From: an uncultured Eubacterium sp.
Lineage (GTDB): Bacteria > Bacillota > Clostridia > Lachnospirales > Lachnospiraceae
Direction of reading: 5' to 3'
DNA: 64,000 bases
Assembly: GCA_910586045.1 (NCBI GenBank)
Contig: CAJUIH010000002.1
Location: 1 to 64,000, forward strand
This document shows positions 18,378 to 29,178 of the stretch, piece by piece (the stretch's first letter is position 1; the number at the start of each line of letters is the position of its first letter). Made by a program: the position numbers and the translations under genes. The notes under the pieces were generated by a model, which had not been told where the DNA came from, searched no databases, and saw only the letters and a list, made by a program, of their open reading frames with translations.

Positions 18378-18444
18378 ATAAGTATGGCAGAAAGCTTTCA
18401 CTTTCAGCAGCTACTATCACATATTCATTAGGAGGGTTCGAACA

Positions 18445-19239
18445 ATGAACAATTTAAAACTCGAAGTGGAAAACCAAATCGCGGTTCTTTCCATTACCAG
18501 ACCGGCGGCATTAAATGCTTTAAACAGCGAAACACTCGATGAACTGCATACGGTATTGACCGAAATCGAAGCAAGGGACGACGTAAAAGTTGTAATTTTG
18601 ACCGGCGGTCCTGACAAAAAAGGCAATGCTTACAAATCATTCGTTGCCGGCGCGGATATCTCGGAAATGGTAAACCTGTCCGCTGCAGAAGCACGCGCTT
18701 TCGGTATGCGTGCCGCGGCTCCATTCTTTCAATTGATGAACATGCGCCAGGTAACGATTGCCGCAGTTAACGGCTTCGCACTCGGCGGCGGCTGCGAAAT
18801 CAGCATGGCATGTGATATCCGCATTGCGTCCGACAACGCTACTTTCGCACAGCCGGAATGCGGACTCGGCATTATTCCAGGATTCGGCGGTACACAGCGT
18901 CTGGCCCGCCTGGTAGGCATGGGCCGCGCAAAAGAAATGATCTTTACCTGCGACAGCATTAAAGCAGACGAAGCTTACCGGATCGGCCTTGTAAACAAGG
19001 TAGTTGCACCGGAAGAATTAATGCCGACCGCAAAAGCAATGGCGGAAAAGATTATTTCCAAAGGCAGCTATGCGGTATCCATCGCAAAAGCGGCTATTAA
19101 CAACGGCTATGATATGGATATCAAAAACGCGGTTGAAATGGAAGCGAACCTGTTTGGCCTTACCTGCTCTACCCACGACAAAAAAGAAGGCATGACCGCA
19201 TTCCTGGAAAAACGCGGCGCAGACCTGACCGATTTCTAA
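18445..19239 (+). CDS. crt: Enoyl-CoA hydratase / 3-hydroxybutyryl-CoA dehydratase (crotonase)
   Basis: Crotonase family, 264 residues. Oxyanion-hole segments are VAGADISEM and AVNGFALGGGCEISMACD; the two catalytic glutamates lie in GGGCEIS and AQPECGLGIIPGFGGTQRL. In butyrate-producing Clostridia this enzyme hydrates crotonyl-CoA, but here it stands alone, without bcd, etfAB, hbd or thl beside it, so its pathway is inferred from the family only. It has its own promoter and an AGGAGGGTTCGAACA ribosome binding site. Confidence 0.93.
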   Translation: MNNLKLEVENQIAVLSITRPAALNALNSETLDELHTVLTEIEARDDVKVVILTGGPDKKGNAYKSFVAGADISEMVNLSAAEARAFGMRAAAPFFQLMNMRQVTIAAVNGFALGGGCEISMACDIRIASDNATFAQPECGLGIIPGFGGTQRLARLVGMGRAKEMIFTCDSIKADEAYRIGLVNKVVAPEELMPTAKAMAEKIISKGSYAVSIAKAAINNGYDMDIKNAVEMEANLFGLTCSTHDKKEGMTAFLEKRGADLTDF

Positions 19240-19373
19240 TCATCCATCCGTTGGTACCTATGCGGCTCACTGATACATAACTTGTATTAGAAAACTGTCC
19301 GGCAAGCATTTGCCAAAGCGAGCGGATGATTTGCCGGCGGTTCTTTCGAAGCGGTATCCCGATATGTCTGCAG

Positions 19374-19401
19374 CAAAAAAGCGGCATCTTTTTGATACCG
19401 C
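19374..19401 (-). terminator. Terminator after mecA
   Basis: On the minus strand GCGGTATC-aaaaa-GATGCCGC (one G-T pair) followed by TTTTTTT, 57 nt beyond the mecA stop codon. It also argues against the short overlapping frame 19287-19481 being a gene. Confidence 0.85.
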
Positions 19402-19458
19402 CCGTTTTTTATAGCTGTTTTTTCATAGCTGTTCATTGCCTGCACCCCGTGCTTTTCC

Positions 19459-20136
19459 TTACAGTTTCTGCAAAATTTCAAGCGCGTCTTTTTTCAGCAC
19501 GCACGTCCCATGCTCCGCCAGATAAGCGGCCTTATACAGATCCGAAGACGCGTCTTCCATAAATTCCACCGAAGCGCTGATTACCCTGCATATTTCCTTA
19601 TCGCCCAGCCCGTTGCGCTCGATCAAAAGATAATAACTGTTCGAACCGTGCCCCTGCAGCCGGAATACGCTGCTTACTACCGGCTCTTCCAGCACAATGG
19701 ACTTTGCATAAGTAATAATCTGATCCATTGAATCAAATTTTAATATGTACAGCCGCTGGTCTGCCCCGTCGATCAGCGTATCCGCCTCTTTCCCGGAATC
19801 TCCATCCGCCTCTTCCTCATATTTTTTGCCGAGTCCCGAAAGGCTGTCTACCGCGGATTTTAAATTCTGCAGGATATTTAAAATATTGTGGTCCGGCCGT
19901 TCTGAAAATGTCAGGGCCAAAAGATGCTCCGGCAGTACGGCAACCTGTACGGAGAGCGGGCCGCCTTGTACCTTAAATCCTACTTCCTCTTCTGCCATTG
20001 ATACGATCTTTCTCAAAAAATCTTCGGTCTTTCCATCATTCTGCAGAAAATCATCCATCTGCAGGCCATTTTCATTCAATTCCGTTTCCGAAACGATGCA
20101 GCGCACCGTATCCATGTTGATCCTTTTAAATCTCAT
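19459..20136 (-). CDS. mecA: Adaptor protein MecA
   Basis: 225 residues; the N-terminus MRFKRINMDTVRCIVSETEL and the NGLQMDDFL segment are typical of MecA, and the C-terminal half contains the ClpC-binding fold with YLLIERNG and the ILSEHG-like segment YLAEHGTCVLKKDALE. MecA feeds substrates to the ClpCP protease. Its genomic position near clpP/clpX/lon fits a proteolysis role, although the metal transporter genes lie between. It ends in a strong terminator. Confidence 0.93.
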   Translation of the reverse strand: MRFKRINMDTVRCIVSETELNENGLQMDDFLQNDGKTEDFLRKIVSMAEEEVGFKVQGGPLSVQVAVLPEHLLALTFSERPDHNILNILQNLKSAVDSLSGLGKKYEEEADGDSGKEADTLIDGADQRLYILKFDSMDQIITYAKSIVLEEPVVSSVFRLQGHGSNSYYLLIERNGLGDKEICRVISASVEFMEDASSDLYKAAYLAEHGTCVLKKDALEILQKL

Positions 20137-20245
20137 CTGCCCTCACCCTATTTTACCCAACATTGCAGCTTAGCCGCTATGCCGATGTTTACACTGCTCA
20201 TTTTTAAGTTTTCATTTATAGTATACACCAAGTACCGCGTATTGT

Positions 20246-21061
20246 CTATTGGATTCTGCTGCCATACACAAAAGTACTGAAGTATATGATGGAAGCCAGG
20301 ATCACAATGACAGGACCCGTAGCTACATTTATAAAATAAGAGATGATCAGCCCGAATATTCCGGAAAATATGGAAAAAATGACCGCAAAAAAATGATATT
20401 CCCGCAGGTTTTGTGAAAGATTCCTGCTGGCGGCCGCCGGCAGGATCAAAAGGGCATTGATAATTAAAATACCGACCCATCGAATCGACGCCATGACAAT
20501 CAGCGCCGTCAATACCGCAAACAGGTTTTCCATAAACCGCACCGGAATATGCCTGCTTTTTGCCAGCGACCGATGGATGCTGACAGCCTGCAGCCAGTTG
20601 AAGCCAAACGTCCAAAAAAGAAGCGTTACGGCAAAAATCAGCGCCAGATAACCGATCTCCGACTTGGTAATGCTCAGCACATCCCCGACCAGCAGGCCGG
20701 AATACTGGCTGAAATTCCCGCCCTTTGACAGGATCGCCAGGCCGACTGCAATGCTGCAGCTTGAGAATACGGAAATCACGGTATCGTTTGCCGCCGTGCC
20801 GGCGCTGCTTAATTTATTTAACAGCAGCGCAAATACGGCAGCAAACAAAAGCATGGAAAGGCTGGTATCCGAAAGCCCTGCCACTACACCAAGCGCAATG
20901 CCCGTCCAGGCGGAATGTCCCAGGGCATCCGAGAAAAAAGCCATCTTGCGCTCTACAATCATCGTACCCAGCAGGCCGAACAGCGGCGTGATAATCACAA
21001 TGGCCGCAAATGCGTTCCGCATAAATCCAAACTGCGTCCATTCCGTAAAAAAACGTATCAT
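20246..21061 (-). CDS. Metal (zinc/manganese) ABC transporter permease, ZnuB-like
   Basis: 271 residues with about eight hydrophobic helices, ABC-3 permease family. The segment FFSDALGHSAWTGIALG near residues 37-53 is the conserved ABC-3 motif. Its ATG overlaps the stop codon of the ATPase gene upstream (ATGA), implying translational coupling. Zinc versus manganese cannot be decided from the permease alone. Confidence 0.93.
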   Translation of the reverse strand: MIRFFTEWTQFGFMRNAFAAIVIITPLFGLLGTMIVERKMAFFSDALGHSAWTGIALGVVAGLSDTSLSMLLFAAVFALLLNKLSSAGTAANDTVISVFSSCSIAVGLAILSKGGNFSQYSGLLVGDVLSITKSEIGYLALIFAVTLLFWTFGFNWLQAVSIHRSLAKSRHIPVRFMENLFAVLTALIVMASIRWVGILIINALLILPAAASRNLSQNLREYHFFAVIFSIFSGIFGLIISYFINVATGPVIVILASIIYFSTFVYGSRIQ

Positions 21062-21804
21062 GCACGTACCTCCGTTTCTCCAAACACGTCCCGAAATTCC
21101 CTGCTGCGGTACACCTCCCGCACGGTTCCCTGCCGCAAAACGGTCTGGTCCAGCAGCACAACCCAGTCCGCGTACGCCGCTACATAATCCAGGTCATGGG
21201 AAATCAGAATAACCGCAAGGTCAAAATTTTTTTTCAAATAATCCATCAGCCTGTAAAACAGCTCCATCCCGTTTTGGTCGATGCCGGAAACTGGCTCATC
21301 CAACAGCAGAAGATTCGGCCCGTCCATGACTGCCAGGGATAACAGCACGCGCTGCAGCTCGCCGCCGGACAAATTACACACCTGTTTGTCAATTAAGCTT
21401 TCCGCCTCGAATACACGCAGGCTTTCCCGGATCTGTCCATACAGTTTTTTTCTTTTTGTCAAAAATACAGGAAAACGGGACTGGTAACAGGCAATCAGAT
21501 CATAGACACTGACCGGGGTGTGCTTTTCTATATTTACAGCCTGCGGCACATAACCGATTTTAAGCTTCTGCATCCTCCCATTTTCGCGGTCTTTAAATTC
21601 AATCGAACCCGTATGCGGCACTTCCCCAAGCATAGCCCTTACCAGCGTGGATTTCCCGGCCCCGTTTTTGCCTATGACAGCGTTGAGTGTTCCGCAATGA
21701 ATATGAAGGTTGATATCGGTCAAAATTTCCTGCGTGCCGATCGTAACGCCAAGATGATTGACTTTGATGCAGTGCAGGCCGCACGGGCGGATGATTTTTC
21801 TCAT
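21058..21804 (-). CDS. Metal ABC transporter ATP-binding protein, ZnuC-like
   Basis: 248 residues with Walker A GKNGAGKST, Q-loop VPQAVNI, ABC signature LSGGELQRV, Walker B LLLLDEPVSGID and H-loop ISHD. It lies between the binding protein (13 nt upstream) and the permease (4-nt overlap), so the three genes form one transporter unit. Confidence 0.94.
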   Translation of the reverse strand: MRKIIRPCGLHCIKVNHLGVTIGTQEILTDINLHIHCGTLNAVIGKNGAGKSTLVRAMLGEVPHTGSIEFKDRENGRMQKLKIGYVPQAVNIEKHTPVSVYDLIACYQSRFPVFLTKRKKLYGQIRESLRVFEAESLIDKQVCNLSGGELQRVLLSLAVMDGPNLLLLDEPVSGIDQNGMELFYRLMDYLKKNFDLAVILISHDLDYVAAYADWVVLLDQTVLRQGTVREVYRSREFRDVFGETEVRA

Positions 21805-21817
21805 AACGAAACTCCGA

Positions 21818-22738
21818 TCATTTTAGTTTTGCAAATGCTTCCTGCAATACACGGATATTTTCCCGCATCGCACGCACATAGCTGTCCGCGCGTCCGTCCC
21901 CCTGCACACAGGGATCCAGATACACGGCCTGCACATCGGCTTCTTTCTGCACGGTTTCGCACATTTGCTTTCCATACTGTTCTTCTGCCAGAATAAACGG
22001 TACCGCCTGCTCTTTGACCAGGCGTACTACTTGCGCCACTTCCCCAGCGCTGACCTGGCGTTCCTCATCCAAATCCAGGCTGCCTGCTGCCTGCAGGCCG
22101 AAATCACGGGCCAGGTAAGCAAACGCTTCATGGAACAGCACGCTGCGGCGCGGCACGGACTGCGGTATTTGTTCCCGAACCGCCTGCTGTTTCTTTAAAA
22201 GCTGTTTTAGCTGCTGCATATATCGGCCACAGTTTGCCTCATACTCCTTCCGGTGCGCCTCATCCAGCGCGGACAGGCCGTCGGCTATGGTCTGCACCTG
22301 CACCATATAATCCGGTATGCTCATCCAGGCATGGGCGTTGTCTGCCAGAAGATCGATTTGTTCACTGGCATTGACCACCGTAAGAGACGGATAGCGGCCG
22401 GCTACTTCGGATAAGAAGTGTTCCATTCCGCCCCCATTGATCAAGAAAACATCGGCGGCGGACAATTTTCGCATATCTTCGGTCGTTAACTGATAATCGT
22501 GCAGGCATCCGGTCTGCGGCTCGCTTAAATTCGCAAGGCTGACCCCGCCGACGTCCCCGATTATATTCTCCGCCGCGATGTAAACCGGATAAAAGGATGT
22601 TACGACATGAAAGCCGCTTTCCGGCTCCGCGCCCCGCTCGAAGCGGACATAGAGTTCTGTCAGCCCGATACCTGCCGCCGCCAGCAGAATGAGCAGTAGG
22701 GCGGTAAAGACATATTTATTTTTTATCGCCGTTTTCAT
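21818..22738 (-). CDS. Metal ABC transporter substrate-binding protein, ZnuA-like
   Basis: 306 residues, cluster A-I binding protein. VTSFYPVYIAAENI is the family start; metal-ligand candidates are His in CLHDYQL, EHFLSEV and AHAWMS plus an acidic residue near the C-terminus. The N-terminal hydrophobic helix (about 9-27) lacks a lipobox cysteine, so it is probably an uncleaved anchor rather than a lipoprotein. There is no long His-rich loop, which in some ZnuA proteins marks zinc. Its ATG overlaps the engB stop codon as ATGA, so it is translationally coupled to engB. Confidence 0.92.
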   Translation of the reverse strand: MKTAIKNKYVFTALLLILLAAAGIGLTELYVRFERGAEPESGFHVVTSFYPVYIAAENIIGDVGGVSLANLSEPQTGCLHDYQLTTEDMRKLSAADVFLINGGGMEHFLSEVAGRYPSLTVVNASEQIDLLADNAHAWMSIPDYMVQVQTIADGLSALDEAHRKEYEANCGRYMQQLKQLLKKQQAVREQIPQSVPRRSVLFHEAFAYLARDFGLQAAGSLDLDEERQVSAGEVAQVVRLVKEQAVPFILAEEQYGKQMCETVQKEADVQAVYLDPCVQGDGRADSYVRAMRENIRVLQEAFAKLK

Positions 22739-23316
22739 AGCAGCCGGTCCATTGTCTGCCAGATTTCGTCCCGCCCCTGCTTATTTAACGCGGAAAACGG
22801 AAGCAGCAGATCGGCGTCCTGCATACCCAGGCCGTTTTTGATTTCCGCCAGATGTCCGGGCACCTGCGACTTTTTCAGCTTGTCCAGTTTTGTAGCGATA
22901 ATAATCGGCCGGTAACCCTGGTGTACGATCCACTCATACATCATTTTATCGTTCGCGGACGGTTTGTGGCGGATATCCACAAGCAAAAAGACCGCTTTTA
23001 ACTGCCTGGACTTGTGCAGGTAATTTTCGATCATTTTGCCCCATTTCACACGCTCCGCTTCCGGCGCGCGCGCAAATCCATAGCCGGGCAGATCTACTAA
23101 ATACATCGCGTCGTTGATATTATAAAAATTGATCGTCTGCGTTTTCCCCGGCTTTTCCGACGTACGCGCGAGTGCTTTCCGGTTCATCAGGGCATTGATC
23201 AGCGAGGATTTGCCCACATTGGATTTCCCCGCAAACGCGATTTCCGGCAGGCGGTTGTCCGGAATTTTGCTCGTAACGCCGCAGACCGTTTCCAAACTTA
23301 CATTTTTTATGACCAT
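22735..23316 (-). CDS. engB: Ribosome biogenesis GTPase EngB (YihA/YsxC)
   Basis: 193 residues. G1 motif AGKSNVGKSSLINAL, G2 region GKTQTINFYNI, G3 DLPGYGFA, G4 TKLDKL and G5 FSAL. Required for assembly of the large ribosomal subunit. Placement directly after lon is conserved in Firmicutes. The stop codon overlaps the znuA-like start. Confidence 0.96.
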   Translation of the reverse strand: MVIKNVSLETVCGVTSKIPDNRLPEIAFAGKSNVGKSSLINALMNRKALARTSEKPGKTQTINFYNINDAMYLVDLPGYGFARAPEAERVKWGKMIENYLHKSRQLKAVFLLVDIRHKPSANDKMMYEWIVHQGYRPIIIATKLDKLKKSQVPGHLAEIKNGLGMQDADLLLPFSALNKQGRDEIWQTMDRLL

Positions 23317-23368
23317 GGAAGATTCCTCCTTAATACTTCCTACCCCTGCACAGATTTTGCCGCTTCCA

Positions 23369-25702
23369 TCATCGATCCTGTACCAGAGCCGCTTCCAGCA
23401 CTTCTTTCATCTGACCGACGAGCAGAATTTTCATCCCTTTTTTGATTTCATCATCGATTTCAGACAAATCTTTTTCATTTTTCTTTGGCACGCATACCGT
23501 CTTAATCCCGGCATTTTTTGCTGCCAGCAGCTTTTCCTTTAAACCGCCGATCGGAAGCACGCGCCCGCGCAGTGTGATTTCCCCGGTCATAGCTACGTCT
23601 GCACGCACCGGGATTTCCGTCACCGCGGAAAGTATCGCAACCGCCATCGTAATACCGGCAGACGGGCCGTCCTTTGGCGTCGCCCCTTCCGGGATATGGA
23701 TGTGGATGTCGTGTTTGGTAAAATAATTTTCCGATATGCGGTATGACCCGCTTAATGCACGCACACAGCTTAACGCAGCCATTGCAGATTCTTTCATCAC
23801 ATCGCCCAGCTTGCCTGTCAGCTTCATTTCCCCTTTGCCGGGCATGATATTTACTTCCACTTCCAGTGTCACGCCGCCTACGCTTGTCCAGGCCAGCCCG
23901 CGTACGATGCCGACTTCATCCTCTTCCTGCAACTGCTCCGGCATATAGCGCACTATCCCGAGGTATTTTTCCAGATTGCTTCCAGTCACGCGGACACTGC
24001 CCTTTTGGTTTTCATAAATCTCCCTGGCAGCTTTGCGGCAGACCGCGCCGATTTTTCGTTCCAAATTTCGTACGCCTGCTTCTTTTGTATAACCGCTGAT
24101 CATTTTTGCAAGCGCTTTATCACTGACTGACAACTGGTCTTTTTTCAGTCCGTTTTTCTTTTTCTGCTTTTCTACGAGGTGTTCTTTTGCGATATGCAGC
24201 TTTTCATTTTCCGTATAACTGGATACCTCAATCAATTCCATACGGTCCAGCAGCGGTCTTGGAATATTCGCCGCATCATTTGCTGTCGCAACAAACATAA
24301 CTTCCGATAAATCTACCGGAATTTCCACATAATGGTCCTGAAAATGGCTGTTTTGCTCGCTGTCCAATACTTCCAGCAGGGCCGAGGACGGATCGCCTTT
24401 ATAATCGCTCCCCAGCTTATCAATCTCGTCTAACAGCATGAGCGGATTTTTATATCCGGCGCTTTTTAGCCCGGTTACAATGCGCCCCGGCATCGCGCCC
24501 ACATAGGTTTTCCTATGGCCGCGGATTTCCGCCTCGTCACGCACGCCGCCCAAACAGATCCGGACATATTTTTTGTCAAGCGCGGACGCCACTGATTTTG
24601 CAATGCTTGTTTTTCCGGTACCCGGCGGGCCGACTAAACAGATAATCGGGCTGTCTCCTTTTTTCGTCAGGTTGCGCACAGCCAGAAATTCCAGTACGCG
24701 TTCTTTTACCTTTTCCATTCCGTAATGGTCGTCATTTAAAATCCGCTCCGCGTTTTTGAGGTCTTTATTATCCTTGGAGCTTTTATTCCACGGCAATTCC
24801 AGCAGCATTTCGATATATCCGCGCACAACGGCGCTTTCCGACGAACTCGGCGGCAGGTTTTTAAACCGGGAAATTTCTTCCAGCAGGCGGTCTTTGACTT
24901 CTTTTTCCGCTTTCAGCTTATTTGTGCGCGCCGTATATTTTTCAATATCGGAATCCGTATTCGTTTCCCCAAGTTCTTCCCGGATCAGGCGCATCTGCTC
25001 CCGCAGGATATATTCCCTCTGGTTTTTATCTACCGCGTTTTTCAGCTTTTCCTGAAAATCGATCTTGATCGCAATGACCTCGAGTTCGTTTAACAGGATT
25101 TCCATAAATACTTCATAACGGTGCGTCAGATTGACCGCGGACAAAACCCGCTGTTTATATTCATAATGCAGCGGCAGGCTGTTCGCGCACAAATCAATCA
25201 GTTCATCCACCTTTGTGATTTCGTCGATCTGCTTTAAAAATTCCCGTCCGGTACGCTGGCTGTATTTACAGTATTTATGGATGGTTTCTTTCATGCTTTT
25301 TAGCATGGCCTCCAATACCTGCGGCATCACCTCGCCGACTGCCTCTTCATCAAAACAAAAGATTTTCATCTGCAGATAATTCGGATGGTCTGTGATTTCC
25401 TGCAGCTCGGCCCGTTCGATCCCTTCCACAAGCACGCGTACTACATGATTCGGCATTTTAATTAACTGCTTGATCTGCGCGATTACGCCAACCTCATAAA
25501 AGTCTTCTTTCTGCGGTTCTTCCGCTTCTACGTTTTTCACCGTAAGCAGAAAGATTTTTTCATCTTTCACCATAGCTTCTTCCACCGCATGGATGGACTG
25601 CGGCTTGCTGATATCAAAATGGATGATCATACCCGGAAGAACTACCATGCCGCGGAGCGGGACTGCGGGCATTACTTTTATTATTTCACTCATAGTATCC
25701 AT
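23369..25702 (-). CDS. lon: ATP-dependent protease Lon
   Basis: 777 residues: N-terminal LON substrate domain ([19 protein letters not shown]), AAA+ module with Walker [12 protein letters not shown] and Walker [10 protein letters not shown], and C-terminal protease domain with Ser in [13 protein letters not shown] and the partner Lys in [15 protein letters not shown]. Complete. It is in the tig-clpP-clpX-lon-engB cluster, downstream of the clpX terminator at 25746. Confidence 0.97.
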   Translation of the reverse strand: MDTMSEIIKVMPAVPLRGMVVLPGMIIHFDISKPQSIHAVEEAMVKDEKIFLLTVKNVEAEEPQKEDFYEVGVIAQIKQLIKMPNHVVRVLVEGIERAELQEITDHPNYLQMKIFCFDEEAVGEVMPQVLEAMLKSMKETIHKYCKYSQRTGREFLKQIDEITKVDELIDLCANSLPLHYEYKQRVLSAVNLTHRYEVFMEILLNELEVIAIKIDFQEKLKNAVDKNQREYILREQMRLIREELGETNTDSDIEKYTARTNKLKAEKEVKDRLLEEISRFKNLPPSSSESAVVRGYIEMLLELPWNKSSKDNKDLKNAERILNDDHYGMEKVKERVLEFLAVRNLTKKGDSPIICLVGPPGTGKTSIAKSVASALDKKYVRICLGGVRDEAEIRGHRKTYVGAMPGRIVTGLKSAGYKNPLMLLDEIDKLGSDYKGDPSSALLEVLDSEQNSHFQDHYVEIPVDLSEVMFVATANDAANIPRPLLDRMELIEVSSYTENEKLHIAKEHLVEKQKKKNGLKKDQLSVSDKALAKMISGYTKEAGVRNLERKIGAVCRKAAREIYENQKGSVRVTGSNLEKYLGIVRYMPEQLQEEDEVGIVRGLAWTSVGGVTLEVEVNIMPGKGEMKLTGKLGDVMKESAMAALSCVRALSGSYRISENYFTKHDIHIHIPEGATPKDGPSAGITMAVAILSAVTEIPVRADVAMTGEITLRGRVLPIGGLKEKLLAAKNAGIKTVCVPKKNEKDLSEIDDEIKKGMKILLVGQMKEVLEAALVQDR

Positions 25703-25745
25703 TCCTTTGTCTTACATTTATTCTAAAATCGTTTTCCGATACAGC

Positions 25746-25776
25746 AAAAAGAGGAGACCCCTTACAGGCTCTCCTC
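25746..25776 (-). terminator. Terminator between clpX and lon
   Basis: On the minus strand GAGGAGA, a 12-nt loop, TCTCCTC, then TTTTT. It lies about 50 nt after the clpX stop, so lon probably also has its own promoter in the 43 nt that follow. Confidence 0.85.
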
Positions 25777-25825
25777 CCGTTACAGGTCCCTTGGTTGCTG
25801 CAACAAAACTAAAACGCTTTTTTAT

Positions 25826-27088
25826 TTAAGCGCTTTTATATTCAATCAGCGGCTGTCCGCTCTGATTTACTGCGTCTTTTGTGATCGTACATTTACGGAT
25901 CGTTTCATCCGATGGAATACGGTACATCAAATCCATAAGCGTGCTTTCCATAATTGCACGCAGCCCTCTGGCCCCTGTTTTGCGTTCCAGTGACTTATCC
26001 GCGATCGCTTCCACTGCATCCTCATGAAATTCCAATTCAATGCCGTCGATCTCAAATAATTTCCGATACTGCTTAATCAGGGAATTTTTCGGCTCGATCA
26101 GGATACGCTTTAACGCTGTTTTATCCAAAGAATCAAGGGATACCATTACCGGCACTCGTCCTACAAACTCCGGAATCAGCCCAAATTTTACCAGATCCTG
26201 GGGCATCGTCTGCTTTAACGCTTCTCCCACGCTTTTTTCTGATATTTCGGAAATCTCCGCGTTAAACCCGATGGATTTTTGATCCATCCTGGTTTCGATA
26301 ATCTTTTCCAGCCCGTCAAAAGCACCGCCGCAGATAAACAGGATATTCGTCGTATCAATCTGGATCAGTTCCTGCTGCGGATGTTTCCTGCCGCCCTGCG
26401 GCGGTACGGACGCGTTCGTCCCTTCGAGGATTTTTAAAAGCGCCTGCTGCACGCCTTCGCCGGATACATCCCTTGTGATCGATACATTTTCCGATTTTTT
26501 TGTAATCTTATCGATTTCATCAATATAGATAATCCCGCACTGCGCCCGTTCAATATCGTATTCCGCCGCCTGGATCAGCTTGAGCAGTATATTTTCCACA
26601 TCTTCGCCGACATAACCTGCTTCTGTCAATGTCGTTGCATCCGCAATCGCAAACGGAACATTCAAAATCCTGGCCAATGTCTGCGCCAGCAGGGTTTTGC
26701 CGGAACCGGTCGGGCCAAGCATCAATATATTGCTTTTCTGCAGTTCTACGTCATCCATATCCGTTTCGGCCAAAATCCGCTTGTAATGGTTATATACAGA
26801 CACAGACAGTACTTTCTTCGCTTCGTCCTGTCCGATTACATAATCGTCCAGAAAAGACTTGAGCTTTTCCGGTTTCTGCAGATTGATTTCAAACGGCGTA
26901 TCAATCACATCGTCCTGCAGGTCAACCTCTTCGCGGGCAAGTTCTTCATCAATAATCTCCGAGCAGATGTCCACGCATTCATCACAAATAAACGCCCCAT
27001 TGGGCCCGGCAATCAGCTTTCGAACCTGCTCCTGCGATTTTCCGCAGAATGAACACCTCACCTTGCTGTCGCTGTTTTTGCCTGCCAT
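25826..27088 (-). CDS. clpX: ATP-dependent Clp protease ATP-binding subunit ClpX
   Basis: 420 residues: zinc-binding domain CSFCGKSQ ... CDECVDIC, Walker [13 protein letters not shown], Walker [11 protein letters not shown], pore loop GYVGEDVE and sensor-2 [11 protein letters not shown]. Unfoldase that feeds ClpP. It follows clpP by 52 nt on the same strand. Confidence 0.97.
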   Translation of the reverse strand: MAGKNSDSKVRCSFCGKSQEQVRKLIAGPNGAFICDECVDICSEIIDEELAREEVDLQDDVIDTPFEINLQKPEKLKSFLDDYVIGQDEAKKVLSVSVYNHYKRILAETDMDDVELQKSNILMLGPTGSGKTLLAQTLARILNVPFAIADATTLTEAGYVGEDVENILLKLIQAAEYDIERAQCGIIYIDEIDKITKKSENVSITRDVSGEGVQQALLKILEGTNASVPPQGGRKHPQQELIQIDTTNILFICGGAFDGLEKIIETRMDQKSIGFNAEISEISEKSVGEALKQTMPQDLVKFGLIPEFVGRVPVMVSLDSLDKTALKRILIEPKNSLIKQYRKLFEIDGIELEFHEDAVEAIADKSLERKTGARGLRAIMESTLMDLMYRIPSDETIRKCTITKDAVNQSGQPLIEYKSA

Positions 27089-27140
27089 TCTTTCACCCCT
27101 CTTTAGATAAAAATAATAACTTTAAAAAACAACACATTTC

Positions 27141-27731
27141 CTACTCACGGCTGCGGTTTGTAACAATGCTGTCGATCAATCCGTAATCCAATGCTTCTTT
27201 CGCATCCATAAAATGATCCCGTTCCGTATCCTGCGCCACAACTTCTACCGGCTTGCCTGTATTTGCCGCCAGCATCTCGTTCAATTTCTTTTTTGTTTTC
27301 AAAATATTTTCCGCCGCAATCTGGATCTCGGTCGCCTGCCCTCTGGCCCCGCCGGACGGCTGATGGATCATAATCTCGGCATTCGGCAGAGCCATACGCT
27401 TGCCCTTTGCGCCGCCAGCCAGCAAAAACGCGCCCATGCTCGCTGCCATTCCGATACAAATGGTAGAAACATCGCATTTAATATACTGCATCGTATCATA
27501 AATTGCAAGCCCTGCCGTTACCACTCCGCCTGGAGAATTAATATAAAGATGGATATCCTTTCCAGGGTCTTCCGATTCCAGGAATAACAACTGTGCAACG
27601 ACGATGCTGGCAGACGTTTCGTTTACTTCCTCGCCGAGAAAAATAATCCGGTCTTTTAATAAACGGGAATATATATCATAACTGCGTTCACCCCTGCTCG
27701 TCTGTTCTACGACATAAGGTATTAAACTCAT
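27141..27731 (-). CDS. clpP: ATP-dependent Clp protease proteolytic subunit ClpP
   Basis: 196 residues with the complete triad Ser98 (GMAASMGA), His123 (MIHQPSGG) and Asp172 (TERDHFM). Start [20 protein letters not shown] is typical of clostridial ClpP with a short propeptide. Between tig and clpX. Confidence 0.97.
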   Translation of the reverse strand: MSLIPYVVEQTSRGERSYDIYSRLLKDRIIFLGEEVNETSASIVVAQLLFLESEDPGKDIHLYINSPGGVVTAGLAIYDTMQYIKCDVSTICIGMAASMGAFLLAGGAKGKRMALPNAEIMIHQPSGGARGQATEIQIAAENILKTKKKLNEMLAANTGKPVEVVAQDTERDHFMDAKEALDYGLIDSIVTNRSRE

Positions 27732-27776
27732 AAATCATCCTCCATCCAGTTTTTTAGCAATTGTGCGATACGGCTA

Positions 27777-29093
27777 TTACTCTGCGGACTCTTCCGCGGC
27801 AGGCGCTTCTACTTCCTGTACGCTGGACATAATAATTTCGACCGCTTTTTCTACGGAAAGGTTGCGTTTCATCGCTTCCAGGTCTTCCGTGCTGATATGT
27901 TCCTTCATCTTTTCGCCGGTCATCCCGTAAGCCGCCGCCATCTTGCCGATCTGTTCATCCACTTCTTCTTCCGAAACTTCGATGTGCTCTTGTTTTGCGA
28001 TCTGTTCCAGCACAAGGCTGCTCTGGATCCTCTGCACCGCATCCGGCCGTACCTGTTCTTTCATTTTGTCAATCGTAGCGCCGGAAAACTGCATATACTG
28101 ATCCAGGGTCAGGCCCTGGCGTGTAATACGTTCGGAAAATTCCTGTACCAGGTTTTCACACTGCAGTTCTATCATCGGTTCCGGAATATCCATCTGCGAA
28201 CTGTCAATGACCTGCTGCACCGCTTCGTCCTCCTGCGCGCGTTTTGCGCTGTCCTGCTTGCGCTTTGTCAACATTTCGCGGATTTCCTGCTTATATTCGT
28301 CCACGGTTTCTTTTTCGGATACCATGGAAACAAACTCATCGTCCAACTGCGGTATTTCTTTTGTTTTTACGGAATGGATCTTTACTTTGAATAATGCCGG
28401 TTTTCCAGCCAGTTCTTTTGCATGGTATTCCTGCGGGAACGTCACGTTGACTTCTACCTCGTCCCCGGCATTATGCCCTACCAACTGGTCTTCAAACGTA
28501 TCTATAAAAGAATGGGAGCCGATTTCCAGCGGCTGGTTCTCACCCTTTCCTCCCTCAAACGGTTCTCCGTCCGCAAACCCTTCAAAATCAATGACTGCCG
28601 TATCACCCTGTTCGATTGCCCGGTCCGTCACATCGACCGTACGTGCCTGCATATTTCTGACACGTTCTATTTCCGCGTCGACCTCTTCATCCGTTACGGA
28701 TACTTCCGCTTTTGTAACAGTCAGGCCCTTATATTCGCCAAGTACAACGGACGGCTTTACCGCTACCTGCGCCACAAATACAAAGTCTTTGCCCTTTTCA
28801 ATCTGTGTCACTTCAATATCCGGGCGTGACACGATATCCAGCTCGCTTTCATCCATTGCAGCCGGATATTCCACATTAATGATCGTATTTGCCGCATCAT
28901 CATAAAAAACTTCCGGCCCATAAACCTTTTCAATCATCGCCCGCGGTACTTTGCCTTTACGGAATCCTGGAATACGGATTTTGTTTTTCTGCCTATTGTA
29001 AGCTTCCTGTATCGCCTTTTCAAACTTATCAGCGGAAACCGTAACCGTAAGCTTTGCCATGTTTTTTTCTAATGTTTCGACCTGTACACTCAT
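27777..29093 (-). CDS. tig: Trigger factor
   Basis: Ribosome-associated chaperone, 438 residues: ribosome-binding domain with the signature GFRKGKVPRAMIEKVYG, FKBP-type PPIase domain (about 163-248, GDTAVIDFEGFADGEPFEGG) and C-terminal chaperone arms ending in an acidic Ala/Glu tail. First gene of the tig-clpP-clpX-lon-engB series. Confidence 0.97.
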   Translation of the reverse strand: MSVQVETLEKNMAKLTVTVSADKFEKAIQEAYNRQKNKIRIPGFRKGKVPRAMIEKVYGPEVFYDDAANTIINVEYPAAMDESELDIVSRPDIEVTQIEKGKDFVFVAQVAVKPSVVLGEYKGLTVTKAEVSVTDEEVDAEIERVRNMQARTVDVTDRAIEQGDTAVIDFEGFADGEPFEGGKGENQPLEIGSHSFIDTFEDQLVGHNAGDEVEVNVTFPQEYHAKELAGKPALFKVKIHSVKTKEIPQLDDEFVSMVSEKETVDEYKQEIREMLTKRKQDSAKRAQEDEAVQQVIDSSQMDIPEPMIELQCENLVQEFSERITRQGLTLDQYMQFSGATIDKMKEQVRPDAVQRIQSSLVLEQIAKQEHIEVSEEEVDEQIGKMAAAYGMTGEKMKEHISTEDLEAMKRNLSVEKAVEIIMSSVQEVEAPAAEESAE

Positions 29094-29119
29094 TCTTTTA
29101 TTTCCTCCTTAAAGCTTGT

Positions 29120-29143
29120 AAGAAATCCGCGGTGCGGTTTCTT
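29120..29143 (-). promoter_or_regulatory. Hairpin in the tig leader
   Basis: Inverted repeat AAGAAATCCGC/GCGGTTTCTT with a 3-nt loop and one mismatch, 20 nt before the tig ribosome binding site. No T-run follows, so it is not a terminator. Role unknown. Confidence 0.4.
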
Positions 29144-29178
29144 TAGCTGTGATTTCAGCTATTTACAGTCATTTATAG

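Noticed and set aside
19287..19481. 64-codon minus-strand frame after mecA
   Set aside because: It overlaps the mecA 3' end and its coding would include the mecA terminator hairpin; no independent ribosome binding site.
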